NCBI GenBank assembly: GCA_033398695.1
Contig: CM065802.1
Span: 82,260,096-82,324,095, forward strand
Length of the DNA: 64,000 bases
Reading direction: 5' to 3'
Origin: Orobanche coerulescens
Lineage: Eukaryota; Streptophyta; Magnoliopsida; Lamiales; Orobanchaceae
Within the stretch, counting starts at the first letter, position 1. Each line of letters begins with the position of its first letter. Below the pieces are notes generated by a model. That model saw only the letters and a list, made by a program, of their open reading frames with translations. It was not told the DNA's origin and did not search any database. Shown here piece by piece: positions 11,965 to 23,249 of the stretch. Made by a program: the position numbers and the translations under genes.

Positions 11965-12060
11965 ACAGTGGGCTGTTACGGCCATAACACCAAGAGGATT
12001 ACGGCCGTAACATTAGTCCTATTACGGCCGTAAGTAGTGGGGTGTTATGGCCGTATCACC
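11965..12060. repeat. TTACGGCCGTAA word cluster in LTR G
   Basis: Four copies (two exact TTACGGCCGTAA, plus TTACGGCCATAA and TTATGGCCGTAT) in under 100 bases, with unrelated spacers. The LTRs of B carry the same word. Confidence 0.85.
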
Positions 12061-12582
12061 CTGCTGGACAGCAGCTTGGGAAGGCTGATGTCCGAACCGC
12101 CTCGAACGACGCCGAAACCCGAACCTGCTAATAATCCGAACATATGGTTTTGAAGCATTCCAGGTGATGAATCTAAGCGCTAGAAAGAAACACAATTCCG
12201 ACTGTCCGAAGGTTCGGAATAACGACAATGACAGTAATTACCCCAAACTTTGGGAAATTACAAAACGACCCAAAATGTCCGCAAATCACAATATGACATC
12301 AAACAACCAAACCGAAGCTCATAACACGCATAACAAAGCTCAACAGACTTATAGGAAACACGAAACCATAGTTTCGAACCCCCATCACACGAAATGAACC
12401 AAATAGCGGAAAAAATCGCTCAAAATACGGATTCGGGTAAAACAACCCTGGAACAAACTCGGATGACCAAACACGCAGAACAAAACATTATCAAAATCTC
12501 GAAACGCTCGCAAGCGAGTTCTGGAAATCAGAAAAATGCCAAAAGTGAAAAATTACCTAAAGAGAAATTCACGGGTATTACA

Positions 12583-12654
12583 GTCGGGACTGAGTAACTC
12601 TGATAACTTGGCCTCCCCGAGTGCGGCCGAATAATACCTTTTCATCATGAGGGT
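12583..12654 (-). pseudogene. Continuation of E gag between insertions F and G
   Basis: Reading out of F in the minus direction, the frame of the E gag resumes as LMMKRYYSAALGEAKLSELL before LTR G starts at 12582. This is the expected next part of the retrotransposon gag domain after TWDQFK. The fragment shows that F sits in the gag of E. The F target duplication AGGGT is at 12650-12654. Confidence 0.8.
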
Positions 12655-13707
12655 TGATGAACAAATTAAAAACTCGCAAGTGTACGAATCGCTTTTGTAG
12701 GAAGCGGCAAGTAACTTCGAGGTCGATATCACAAGGAGTTGGAAATGGTTTGAAGTTTGATAATGTTCGGCAAATAGTTGAATTGACGAAAGTAAAATAA
12801 AGTAAAATACACCAAAGATTTGATAGGATTACAATCACAAAACGCAGAAATTTGGAATAAACGAAACGTTAACAACACCGAATTAAAGGTTGGATAATTA
12901 AGAGATTACAATTATGAGAATGATATGGGAGTTTAGAATCACCGACACACACGTAATCAGTTATTAGTTCTGATACTCAAAGAAATAAGGTTTGGTATTA
13001 TTGATTGCTCATGATTAAAACAAATCTGTTTGATGGCGATAATTCTAAAAATCACGATTGTTCTTAACGAAAATAAGAGACACTCCTTTGATGGGGATGA
13101 ATCTCTACTAACAATCGACTAGCTAATACCTTTGATGGGGTAATTCGCTAAAAGATCGCGGAAAAAGGTTTAGAACATTCACAATCACTTCTATCGGGTC
13201 GTTGGATGGCGAACACCGACAAAAACCCCCGATTTTAGAATAATAACAACTCTGAAATAGGTTTGATGATCTAAATCAAAAGTTCTTATGCGAAGAACAA
13301 ACAAAGAGGAACAATCCCAAACTCTACCCGAAATATCAATAGAAACTAACAATCGATAACATGTGTGTGGCTCAATCTAAAAACCCATATGAAAAGATTA
13401 GCTACACATGATTATTTCAACAATAATAATGGAAATTGCAAAATAAAACATGGTAGAAACTTCCCTTGTAAAAGCCGAAATCGAATTCTCGGTGAAGGTT
13501 TGATGAACTTCCTTCAAGAACTCACAACAAATGATACAAGGAATTATATTCACTCACAAATGTATTTTTCTTCAAGATGAACGTAAAAAGAAGATGATGA
13601 AAAATCTCTCTTTCCTCCCTATTTTGGTGTTTCTCTCCCTAAATCATGTGTTTTTCCACACAATATCTCACACAAGATCAGAATATTACATCTTAAGGTC
13701 TCCAACA

Positions 13708-13722
13708 CCTTTTTATAAAGCC
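13708..13722 (-). promoter_or_regulatory. TATA box of LTR F (left copy)
   Basis: The minus strand reads GGCTTTATAAAAAGG. The GACACGG word cluster lies just upstream of it in the minus direction (13785-13905). The equivalent site in the other LTR is at 18293-18305. Confidence 0.6.
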
Positions 13723-13784
13723 AAAAGACAAAAAAAATGCTCCAAATCGTGTAAAAATGTCAAAGAAATGGACTTGCACCGAAA

Positions 13785-13905
13785 AGTGACACGGCCCGTG
13801 TCCTGGGGCACTGCCCATGTCGAACTGCTCTAGAAATGAAAATCTCACTGGACGCGTGACCCGGCCGTGTCCTGTGACACTGCCCATGTCGAACTGCTCC
13901 AGAAA
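13785..13905. repeat. GACACGGCCCGTGTC word cluster in LTR F
   Basis: Words GACACGGCCCGTGTC, GACCCGGCCGTGTC and two GCCCATGTCGAACTGCTC segments repeat in alternation. The same cluster is at 18365-18485 in the right LTR, with point changes. Confidence 0.8.
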
Positions 13906-14294
13906 GTGACTTCTTACTACTTGATCATTCGTTTTTGCATCAATACACCTCAGAATTTAGCGTATGATATACCGTTTCGAAGCTAATTTCACGAGGAATC
14001 TATATCAATGGAGAACACATCAAAATTCATAGTGATGATTATGGAATTTAGAAAATAAGACCTATGTTGCTTCGTTTTTCATCGCCCGAGCTATGTGTTT
14101 TGCTCCCGACTTGCTATTGATCGCCATAAACTCCAATATTGACAACAAAAGTGCATATTTTACCAAAATCTTTGTCTGGCTACCTACAAAATAAAAACTC
14201 AACATACCACATGTAAAAAGAGCAAAAACACTTAAAAACAAACGAAAGCACGACTCAATAGAACATAATGAGACGATCAAAAATCGACTCATCA

Positions 14295-14340
14295 AATCCC
14301 CCCAAACCTAAACTTTGCTTGTCCCCAAGCAAAAATAAAT
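14295..14340 (-). other. Polypurine tract of element F
   Basis: The minus strand reads GGTTTGGGGGGATT immediately before the 3' LTR, preceded by TTGCTTGGGGACAAGCAAAG, a stem-loop-forming segment. It primes plus-strand DNA synthesis. A second copy of the same module occurs at 15645-15690. Confidence 0.8.
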
Positions 14341-15644
14341 AAAACACACGACAAAGAAAACGAGAAGCATTGAATAATCAAGTTAATCATCGGATATACA
14401 TACAATCAACCGGGAATGTAAAAGTATCGTAAAGTCTCAAAACTCGTCATGGAAACTCACAAATGAATGGATAACAATGGCACTTAATCTAACATTCAAG
14501 AAAACAAGTCTTAGTAGTCCTCCACTGAATTATATCGATTCACTCATCCTCCAAGTGTTTAGATAGGTCAATACGCTCAACTCGATTCGAATGGAAAGTT
14601 CTACTATATGCCTGCACTTCTTCTCTTCATCAAACGCATCAATATTCACAAAATACGAGTCATAGGGTCTTACTTTGGGTTGTAACGGGGTTGTGGCTCA
14701 AGTTGGGAAAATTTGGCTAGTAGTTACAAGTTCAGTCCAAGTAGAGCATATACGATCCTCACATATATGAAATAAACACTCAAAGCAAGATCGATCATTC
14801 TACTTCAATTCTCCCGTATATATATATCTCTTTTTTTCTAGGCCTTGTTAAGTGCAATTCTTATGATATTGGCCTATTTCTCACAACCCAACGACTTCCC
14901 TTTTGTCTTTCTTAGGCTCACTCCTCTACTCCCCTATCTTTTCTATCCCACTATTATTATTAGGATCACTTTTTGTTTTTGTGGGGCTTATTATTTTCAG
15001 GGGAACGAGAGAGAAGATTTTTGCCCCTATACACCACAAACTTTGCACACCTTCGTTTTTCAAATATACCCTCTCATGCTATTACGTGGACCAATACTTG
15101 GGTAAGTTATGACTTTTGGATATGGAGCTATAAGATGCGGGTTTTTCGAACAAAATACGGTTAAAGGCTCAACGGAGCTAGCAAAAGATACTGATATGAA
15201 ATGGTGGGTATTTTTAGATAAGTAGGTTCAAGACAAAAAATGGGCAGCCCTAATCATTTCTCGTGTATGTAAATATCAACACACCATCCGACAGAATCAT
15301 GCAAGTTCTAAAGAATAAAAACCATAAGAAGATAAATCACACATGAAATAATTTTACCGCTAAAGGTGAACGGTTCAATTAGGCACAAGAACTCACGGTT
15401 TTGGACTACCACACTCATTCCTTACACATCAAATCAAGTAACCAAGACTACACATTCACACACACGGTCAAACAATCAATTAGATTTATAAAACTCCACG
15501 AGTCAAGTACAAACGCGACTAATCATCCATATACCAAACAGTTAACAAGGTTATTACAATCTGACTACGACATCACGCAAGAAAAAAAAAGAAAGGAAAC
15601 AAACATCACGCAAACTAAAAACAAATAAAAATCGAAGAAGTTGC
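14341..15644 (-). other. Noncoding 3' interior of element F
   Basis: 1.3 kb between two copies of the polypurine/stem-loop module. ORFs are short, overlapping and without known domains (for example 14845-15112 on the plus strand). A short TATATATA run lies at 14818-14828. Confidence 0.5.
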
Positions 15645-15690
15645 ACCCCCCCCCCCCCCAAACCTAAACCTTTGCTTGTCCCCAAGCAAA
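15645..15690 (-). repeat. Second polypurine/stem-loop module inside element F
   Basis: A run of about 14 C, then AAACCTAAACCTTTGCTTG and TCCCCAAGCAAAA on the plus strand, nearly duplicates 14297-14335. It lies 1.35 kb inside the element. Confidence 0.8.
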
Positions 15691-15898
15691 AAGATTAAGT
15701 CAGGAAAAATACGAAAACGCAAATTAAAAAGAAAGAAAATAAAACTACCGGATTAAGAAGTGTAGTTTTTTGATCGCGGGGCACCATGCTTTTGTGCTCG
15801 GGTGTCAACTTTCAATAGGTCAGGCTTCTTCCTCCCATAAATACCTCCTTTTAAGATTTCCTACACACACCATATACAAAAACAAATAAAAGCAACAA

Positions 15899-15902
15899 TA
15901 AT

Positions 15903-15939
<37 letters not shown>

Positions 15940-15940
15940 G
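15899..15940. repeat. (AAT)n microsatellite in element F
   Basis: About 13 consecutive AAT/ATA units. Confidence 0.9.
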
Positions 15941-16017
15941 CGATATTTAAAAACTTCCTTGGGTTGCCTCCCAAGCAGCATTTTTTTATAGTCTTTAGCT
16001 CGACTCTTCAACTTCTT

Positions 16018-17070
16018 CTATCCTGGATTAAATGGAAACGTGTCACTTCCATCCACATAGCTCGTTATTTTTCGCTCGTTTTCCTTCGTCAGGATATGGA
16101 TAGTGGTTCCATTGATTTCCACTATGAGCGCTTTTGTCACCATTTCAATTTTCATTATGACTGTCACCATGAAATGTCTTCCTTGAAGAATAAGTGACGT
16201 GATTTTTGTTGGTGATGTTTCTTCTATGTTTTGTATCACGAAATCCATCGGGGCTATCACCTCCCCCAAACCTAGTTGCGAGTATATTGATTTTTGCGTT
16301 AAATTAATACCCACTCCTAAGTTCGCAGTGGGAACTTCTTTCTCCATGAAAAGAACTTCTATGTCAAAGCTTTCTAGGTCCTCCTTATTTATCACTTTAC
16401 CGCTCCGAAGGGTGGTGATAGATTGAGATTGCTCGGGCTGATTTGGTAGTTTGCCCCTTTCTTGTATGTCTGCATCGGTAGCGAGTTGCCCAATTTGAGT
16501 CTCCATTTTCTTCACCAAAGCTTCTAAAAATTCGAACCTTTTATTGTTCAGAGCTTGGTTTTCTTTGCTTTCCTTAATGAATGCCATAATACTCTCCTCA
16601 AGAGAGTTCCTTAGCTGTGGAGGTGGTTCACTTTGCATTGTTTGTTGGGCTCTATTTCCTCCGTTGTATTGCGCTTGGGCGCTTGTGATGGCATCGGGTT
16701 GTTGTTTCTCCACGAGAAATTTGGATAGTTTCTTAGCCCAGGATGATAAGTGTTCGGGAGTGGTGCGTTTCTTGCATTTCCTCCATAATTATTTCTCCTC
16801 CCACTCGGGTGTTTCTTCATTATGCCACATAGCCCAATAAGATTGCTCCGGTTTTTGCTCGCAGTCATAGCTATATGGGCAAACATTAGCTCCGTGCCCA
16901 TTCATTCCATATGCATAACAAACTTTTCTTCGTTGATATTCAAATTCCTTGAAATTATGATCATAATAACTCATTCCACAATCCCGATAACTGTAATTCC
17001 TATCGTAGTCCATGTCGCAACGTGTTAGTCTTCTCGGGTGTGTTCCAACTGTATAGCATTTGTTGATCAA
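16018..17070 (-). pseudogene. Athila gag remnant, frameshifted
   Basis: Three overlapping minus-strand frames together read as an Athila gag C-terminal half. 17070-16789 has VCYAYGMNGHGANVC followed by PYSYDCEQ, a decayed version of the CxxC-type knuckle region of this clade. 16901-16611 has NTYHPGLRNYPNFSWRNN, a signature of Athila gag. 16713-16018 has a coiled-coil-like KRFEFLEALVKKMETQIGQL followed by LPNQPE and TLRSGK, also typical. The last 70 residues (from about RHFMVTVIMKIEMVTKALIV) do not look like gag and may be a fused downstream segment left by deletion of pol. At least two frameshifts separate the pieces. Confidence 0.85.
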
Positions 17071-17278
17071 TGGTAGAAGCAGATTCCCAACGATCTTCTA
17101 CCGAGCGCTGCAATATCAAAGAGCTAAAACAAATTTTTTAGAGAATAAAGGAAACGAAAATAATAAAAACAAAGAAAATAAATAAAGCGAAAATAAATAA
17201 ATAATAAATACAGGCCAAAAATACGAAAAATAAATAGTTCAACTATAGTTAAAACAAAATCAAAAATTAAACGCCAAC
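17071..17278 (-). other. Leader of element F
   Basis: AT-rich noncoding sequence between the primer site and the first gag piece. Nothing else is visible. Confidence 0.5.
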
Positions 17279-17296
17279 TCCCCGGCAACGGCGCCG
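17279..17296 (-). other. Primer binding site of element F (Athila type)
   Basis: The minus strand reads CGGCGCCGTTGCCGGGGA six bases from the LTR end. This sequence at this place is characteristic of Athila elements. Element K carries TGGCGCCGTTGCCGGGGA at the same position. Confidence 0.85.
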
Positions 17297-17302
17297 AAAA
17301 CT

Positions 17303-18878
17303 TGATGAACAAATTAAAAACTCACAAGTGTACGAATCGCTTTTGTAGGAAGCGGCAAGTAACTCCGAGGTCGATCTCACAAGGAGTTGGAAATGGTTTG
17401 AAGTTTGATAATGTTCAGCAAATAGTCGAATTGACGAAAGTAAAATAAAGTAAAATACACCAAAGATTTGATAGGATTACAATCACAAAATGCATAAATT
17501 TAGAATAAACGAAACGTTAACAACACCGAATTAAAGGTTGCATAATTAAGAGATTGCAATTATGAGAATGATATGGGAGTTTTGAATCACTGACACACAC
17601 GTAATCAATTATTTGTTCCGATACTCAAAGAAATAAGCTTTGGAATTATCGATTGCTCACGATTAAAATAAATCCGTTTGATGGCGGTAATTCTAAAAAT
17701 CACGATTGTTCTTAACAAAAATAAGAGATACTCCTTTGATGGGGACGAATCTCTACTAACAATCGACTAGCTAATACCTTTGATGGGGTAATTCACTAAA
17801 AGATCGCGGAAAAAGGTTTAGAACATTCACAATCACTTCTATCGGGTCATTTGGTGGCGAACACCGACAAAAACCCTCAATTTTACAATAATAACAACTA
17901 TGAAATAGGTTTGATGATCTAAGTCAAAAGTTCTTATGCGAAGAACAAACAAAGAGGAACAATCCCAAACTCTACCCAAAAAATCAATTGAAACTAACAA
18001 TCGATAACATGTGTGTGGCTCAATCTAAAAATCCATATGAAAAGATTAGCTACACATGATTATTTCAACAATAATAATGAAAATTGTAAAATAAAACATG
18101 GTAGAAACTTCCCTTGTAAAAGCCGAAATCGAATTCCCGATGAAGGTTTGATGATCTTCCTTCAAGAACTCACAACAAATGATACAAGGAATTATATTCA
18201 CTCACAAATGTATTTTTCTTCAAGATGAACATACAAAGAAGATGATGAAAAGTCTCTCTTTTCTCCCTATTTTGGTGTTTCTCTCCAACACCTTCTTATA
18301 AAGCCAAAAGACCAAGAAAAATGCTCCAAATCGTGTAAAAATGTCAAAGAAATGGACTTGCACCGAAAAGTGACATGGCCCATGTCCTGGGGCACTGCCC
18401 ATGTCGAACTGCTCTAGAAATGAAAATCTCACTGGACGCATGACCCGGCCGTGTCCTGTGACACTGTCCGTGTCGAACTGCTCCAGAAGGTGGCTTCTTA
18501 CTGCTTGATCTTTTGTTTTTACATTAATACACCTCGTAATTTAGCGTATGATATACCGTTTCGAAGCTAATTTCAAGAGGAATCTATATCAGTGGAGAAG
18601 ACATCCAAATTCAAAGTGAAGATTCTGGAATTTAGAAAATACGACCGATGTTGCTTCATTTTTCATCGCTCGAGCTATGTTTTTTGCTCCCGACTTGCTA
18701 TTGATCGTCATAAACTCCAATATTGGCAATAGAAGTGCATATTTCACCAAAATATTCGTCCGACTACCTACAAAACAAAAACTCAACACACCACGCGTAA
18801 ACAGAGCAAAAACACGTAAAAACAAACGAAAGCACGACTCAATAGAACAGAATGAGACGATCAAAAATCGACTCATCA
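17303..18878 (-). repeat. 5' LTR of element F, 1576 bp
   Basis: Same termini as the 12655-14294 copy. A 64-bp segment is missing near 18287, where the left copy has it between two TCTCC repeats. Confidence 0.9.
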
Positions 18879-18883
18879 AGGGT

Positions 18884-19474
18884 CTTGAACTGGTCCCAAG
18901 TGCAAGATCTGTCCGTGGGCTTCAAAGATAGCCACCAAGAGTGAGCACTCTTACCCAGATAGTAAGTAGAAACTAAAACTTTGTGCCCTTCGGGACACTC
19001 CACCATAGCAAATAGTTTCTCAAAATGTTCAAGCCAGTGAATAATATCCGCCGGCTCAGATGAGCCCTCAAAAGTAGGTGGCCTTTGGCGAGAGATGTCG
19101 TCGATAATACTACTCACACTTCTCTCTTGCCTCTGAGGCAGCGGCGGAGGGTCCTGTTGAGTCTGAGTGGATGAGTTCTGCATCGTCTCCATCAGACGTG
19201 CCATCTGAGTCATTTCGGCCATCATGCCCTGCAAAAAAGTGAGTGGATCAACCCAAACACCTTCCGATTGAGCTGTAACTTGGGTACGACTTCCTGACAG
19301 TGGGTGATTATATCCCGATGAATGAGTGGCCTCGTCAGCTGAGTTGGCAGCATTGTTACCTGTTGAATTAGCATTATTCCTCGTGTTCGCGCGGGTATTC
19401 ACACGAGCTCCCGGGTTTCGGCCTGCACCGTGGCCTCTTCCCCTGCGTCCTCGGACATCTCTCTCCATTCTCAA
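18884..19474 (-). pseudogene. Gag N-terminal part of chromovirus E
   Basis: Minus-strand ORF starting at 19474 with an Arg/Gly-rich head (RGRRGRGHGAGRNPGARV), then a Met-rich helix (FLQGMMAEMTQMARLMETM). The start of the retrotransposon gag domain follows: RQRPPTFEGSSEPADIIHWL, FEKLFAMVECPEGHKV and SWWLSLKP. It is cut by element F at 18878 and resumes at 12654. The head and helix closely resemble the gag start of element M at 63731, so E and M are one family. Gag packages the element RNA. Zinc knuckles and all of pol are missing from what is left of E here. Confidence 0.85.
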
Positions 19475-20009
19475 GTAGGAAAGTCACATGATAATTATAG
19501 ATCTCGCATGAATATTGTATTATGATTACGTTATGGAATGATAATAATGAGCATACATGCTCTAATACAATGAACGCATTAATAATGCAATAAAATGATC
19601 GTCGACATTACGCCGGAATATGATAAGATCGCATGAAGGATCAACTAAGGTGACATGTTTATCTGATGAAATTATTGAAATGATCATCTTGAACAAGTTA
19701 ACAAGATTAATGATACGATCCATAAGATCAACAACTGAACAATAAAATTGACTGAGTGATTAATGAGTTAACATGATCGACATGATCAAAAATGAAAATG
19801 ATGATTGAGGAATATTGATTGATGAATGATGAATGAGTGATTCTTATTTCCATAAATTATACCATGGCGTCAGAAATCTTACTGTTTCTTTGGTCTGAGG
19901 GGCTTGGCGCTTGCACAGGTCACACGTGACGCGAAAGTCCAATGATACTAGTCTGATGAACGATGATTTCCAATGAGACATGACTCGGAAGGGTAGTATT
20001 CAAAACCAC
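19475..20009 (-). other. Leader of element E
   Basis: AT-rich noncoding region between the primer site and gag. Segment 19900-19930 (TTGCACAGGTCACACGTGAC on plus) resembles 63375-63400 in the leader of M, in reverse complement, supporting the family link. Confidence 0.6.
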
Positions 20010-20021
20010 GCTCCGATACCA
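20010..20021 (-). other. Primer binding site of element E (initiator Met type)
   Basis: The minus strand reads TGGTATCGGAGC, four bases past the LTR end. Confidence 0.85.
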
Positions 20022-20599
20022 AATATGTAACACCCCAAACTAGGTGGCTATTACAGTGCCATGGACCCCCAACTGGGATTCACCCGGCGAATGAAAATTA
20101 ATGAATTAAATAATATAACTGTAGTACCGAACCACAATATATTACCAATTACTCCGATGAAGAGTTTCAAGTACAGTACAGCCAGGTATACAGAATACAT
20201 ATATATTTCATATGAAGATGAAATATACAACACTGAATAAATGAAAGTCCAAACGGAAACTGCATCGGAAAATACACATCAAAGAAAACATGAATAAATG
20301 GAAAGACTGGGGCCCCCTACTATTATCATTGGGAATCCTCGCCGTCAACGTTCTTTTCCCGTTCCTTTGCCTTTCCATGACCTAAAAACAACATCCCCAA
20401 CGGGGTCAGTTACACAGAACAACAATCCTCAAGAGTTGAACAAATACAATAATCACATGAATTAGTTATGAAATCAAGTTGAACGATGGGCATCATAGTA
20501 CGCCACGAATGGGATGTGCAAGTGCACGAGCCTGCCGAGTGCCCGGCGTCCCGCATAAACACCCGCAAAACTTGGCCTAATTAGTCTCACGGAGGCACA

Positions 20600-21660
20600 T
20601 TACCGTGTGTATAGTCCAATGTGTCCGGATTCCCGTATATACACAATGATCTTAGTGTGTCCGACTAAAAATTCCACACATATACCACTCGGAACGCAAT
20701 ACAATCCCGGAAGGTCACAAGAGCAAAAACGACCATGATGAAGAACAATGAATAGAAAGTCGACAAGGGTCAAAAATGACTGACCAAGGTGAAATAATGA
20801 TGCAATGAGTGATAGCTTCAAATGAAATGATTGGAACTATTGTTCCTCGTGAATTGAATGATTAGTTTGATAATTACAAGTCTCAACATGATTGATGTAT
20901 GATAAATTAATTATATGTATGAATGAACAACAACGAAAATAATGATTATGCTTTTAACCGAGCAAGAATTAACTTGCTTCAATACCGGTGATGAAATATC
21001 CTTCCTCAAACAAACATCCTTAATGGAGTTATCGATCGCTCGAACAACCTTGAATAACACAAGTACCAACAATTCGCTTAATATATGTATCAATTATGAT
21101 CATAACCCATTCAAGAAGTCGATAAAACAAATCCAAACTCATTGGGTCATTTTGACAAACACGTTGCAAACATTTTTTCATTGTTTACAACCAACCCCAA
21201 TTATATCGAAACCAACCTCCAAATGAGTGACTCAATCCAACAAAACATCATCAATACAATGAATAATCCAATAGGAATACTCCATTCGAGATTATAACAA
21301 CATTAAATCGAAACCCCAAATTCCAAAGTCGACACTCAAGGTGTTCTTGAACAATTCCCCAAATACTCAACAATTCCGAAAAAATACACCAATAAATCCG
21401 TAAGAATATATGTATCCAAGGTAGATAATCCATATCCAACATATTCCAACATAAAAGCAATCTAACTCGAAGAGATCGGGAAGAAAACCCTCAAATCCCA
21501 AAATTCTAGGTTCAAGAAAAGTTACCTTGATTTGGAGCGATGGAGAGGATTAAATGTTGATTAATCTAAACTAGGAGCTTAGAGATGTTGCTAGATGATT
21601 GCAGCTTGAAGAACCCTTCGTGAATCGCCCAAAACCGCCCGGAAAGGAGGAGAAATGAAG
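20600..21660 (-). other. R/U5 part of LTR E, no genes
   Basis: Noncoding LTR interior. Short ORFs at 20600-21460 on both strands have no domain or repeat support and are treated as chance. Confidence 0.6.
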
Positions 21661-21686
21661 AAATGACGAAATGGAGAGTGAAGTGT

Positions 21687-21698
21687 CCTATTTATACC
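21687..21698 (-). promoter_or_regulatory. TATA box of LTR E
   Basis: The minus strand reads GGTATAAATAGG, immediately downstream (minus direction) of the palindromic word cluster. Confidence 0.65.
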
Positions 21699-21705
21699 AA
21701 ACCCA

Positions 21706-22165
21706 ACTTAGCGTGCGCTATCTCCTGCGATTAGCGTGCGTTAGCAGGTTCACCAGGTAGTCCAGTGAACTTTGCCTGCCGTGTTAGCATGCACTACGTA
21801 CATGGTAGCGTGCCCTAATGCCTTCCTCTTACCGTGCGTTAACCGAATGTTAGCGTGCGCTACCTGATAGTTGGTGCCCAGTAACTGGAGTCCAAAACCT
21901 ACTGTACTCTGCCCTTCTCGCCGTAGCGTGCGCTACTACGATGACTTAGCGTGCGTTACCAATACAGTTAGCATACGCTATTTTCCACTCATAGCATGCG
22001 CTGCGAATTCTCCAATTCAGTCCAGTACCTTCTGGACTGTCTGCCTCACTTGCACTAGCGTGCGCTAATGCTGAGCGATAGCATGCGCTAATGCTGAGCA
22101 ATAGCGTGCGCTACCAGTAATTGATTAGCGCACGCTAACAAGAGTATGTAGTGTGCGCTACTCTT
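21706..22165. repeat. AGCGTGCGCTA palindromic word cluster, LTR E
   Basis: About 14-16 copies of TAGCGTGCGCTA-like words in 460 bases (for example near 21708, 21735, 21855, 21923, 21944, 22055, 22101, 22125), at irregular spacing and with single-base variants such as TAGCATGCGCTA. Spacer sequences are unrelated. Confidence 0.85.
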
Positions 22166-22375
22166 CACACACAGACTATCAAAATATGATGATAATGACA
22201 ATATTCTCGCCTTGATCTCAAACAGGGTTGAATGACGAGTAATAACTGATATACTATTCAAAAATACGCCGAATGGTGAACACGAATGAATGAATATAAA
22301 TGATTATTAATGAGTGATAGTTACTGAGTGACAATTATTGAATGAAAATAAATGAGTTCACAACCGGGTATTACA

Positions 22376-23053
22376 TCACTTGTCGTTGATCGAGGTGCCT
22401 ACAACAATAGTTGGCATGGGTCGATCAAAATGGCACCATTCGAGGCACTTTATGGTAGGCGTTGTAGATCGCCATTATGTTGGGACGAGGCTTCGGAGCT
22501 AGTCGGAATAGAACCGGATATGTTGATGGAGACTAAGGAGAAGATTTCTATTATTCGGGGCCGGTTGTTGACTGCCCAGAGCCGTCAGAAACCTTAGGCT
22601 GATACTCATCGTCGACCTTTAGAATTCGAAGTGGGAGACCATGTTCTACTCAAGGTGTCACCGACCAGAGGAGTTTTTCGCTTCGGGAAAAAGGGGAAAC
22701 TTAGTCCGAGGTATATCGGACCTTTTGAAATTTTGGACAGGGTTGGAGATTTAGCTTATCGCTTGGCGTTGCCTCTAGCTTTGAGTCATGTCCATACCGT
22801 TTTTCATGTGTCTCAGTTGAGAAAGTACGTATCGGACCCTAGTCATGTTATCGACTATGGTGAGATTGACGTAGCCGAGGATGTTACTTTCCCGAATAGG
22901 CCGGTGAAGATCCTTGAACGTCGTGAGAAGCAACTTCGGCACAAAGCCATCTCGTTTGTTAAAGTGCAATGGTCGATACATGGAGTCGAGGAGGCGACTT
23001 GGGAGACGGAAGAGAAGATGCAATCAGAATTCCCCGAGCTTTTCATTTCTTAA
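22376..23053 (+). pseudogene. Integrase C-terminus and chromodomain of chromovirus A
   Basis: Plus-strand frame with one in-frame TAG at about 22595. It begins inside the integrase core (AYNNSWHGSIKMAPFEALYG) and continues through the C-terminal GPY/F-type region: VLLKVSPTRGVFRFGKKGKL, then PRYIGPFEILDRVGDLAYRL. HVSQLRKYV follows, then the chromodomain-like tail KAISFVKVQWSIHGVEEATW with ETEEKMQSEFPELF. This is the Tekay-type chromovirus ending and is thought to steer integration into heterochromatin. All upstream pol is gone at the junction with LTR E. The stop codon is followed 35 bases later by the polypurine tract and LTR A. Confidence 0.9.
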
Positions 23054-23072
23054 GTTTTGGGATGAAACTTCT

Positions 23073-23088
23073 TTTTAGAGGGGGAGAA
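23073..23088 (+). other. Polypurine tract of element A
   Basis: TTTTAGAGGGGGAGAA directly before LTR A. A near-identical tract precedes the 3' LTR of B at 41719-41734. Confidence 0.85.
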
Positions 23089-23249
23089 TGCAATACCCAT
23101 ACTTTTAATTCATTGTTTGACCTTGCCGTTCTTCCTCTTTTATCGCTCTGTTAACACTTGAGATGCTGTCGATGTTGATTTAAAGTTTCGTACCTTGTTG
23201 TATCTGATCATGATCGTGTTGTTTGGACCTTCTGGCAGTGTTCTGGGTT

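Larger units (their letters stand above)
10765..12582 (-). mobile_element. Truncated LTR G (B-family chromovirus LTR)
   Basis: The 5' end is at 12582 (minus-strand TGTAATACCC). The LTR has the same two-unit 172-bp tandem (10775-11015) as the B LTRs and the same TTACGGCCGTAA words (11965-12060). The last roughly 800 bp of a B-type LTR are missing at 10765, where LTR H intervenes. G appears inserted in the gag of E, because E coding sequence stops exactly at 12583. The plus-strand ORFs at 12164-12597 are fortuitous. Confidence 0.8.
12655..14294 (-). repeat. 3' LTR of element F, 1640 bp
   Basis: Starts TGATGAAC and ends GACTCATCA. Strongly similar to the LTR at 17303-18878. It keeps a 64-bp stretch near 13635-13700 that the other copy lacks. 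Confidence 0.9.
12655..18878 (-). mobile_element. Element F: deleted Athila retrotransposon, 6224 bp
   Basis: Complete insertion with two LTRs (12655-14294 and 17303-18878), TGATGA/TCATCA termini, a primer site next to the right LTR and a polypurine tract next to the left one, so it lies on the minus strand. The target duplication is AGGGT (12650-12654 and 18879-18883). The 3-kb interior holds only gag fragments and a noncoding 3' region. Protease, RT and integrase are absent, so it must have relied on proteins made by other elements. Confidence 0.9.
20026..22375 (-). mobile_element. 5' LTR of chromovirus E, 2350 bp
   Basis: On the minus strand it begins TGTAATACCC (22375) and ends GGGGTGTTACA (20026), with the conserved end-box (GGTCC...GGATTCACGG-like, decayed) near 20050-20085. 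U3 holds a large cluster of AGCGTGCGCTA words upstream of a TATA box. The right end abuts coding sequence of A at 22376, so E inserted in the integrase of A. Confidence 0.9.

Noticed and set aside
12164..12838. Plus- and minus-strand ORFs across the G/E/F junctions
   Set aside because: They span LTR G, an E gag scrap and LTR F, so they cannot be single genes.
18677..18931. Plus-strand ORF of 84 codons crossing the F/E border
   Set aside because: It crosses the target duplication and is antisense to gag.
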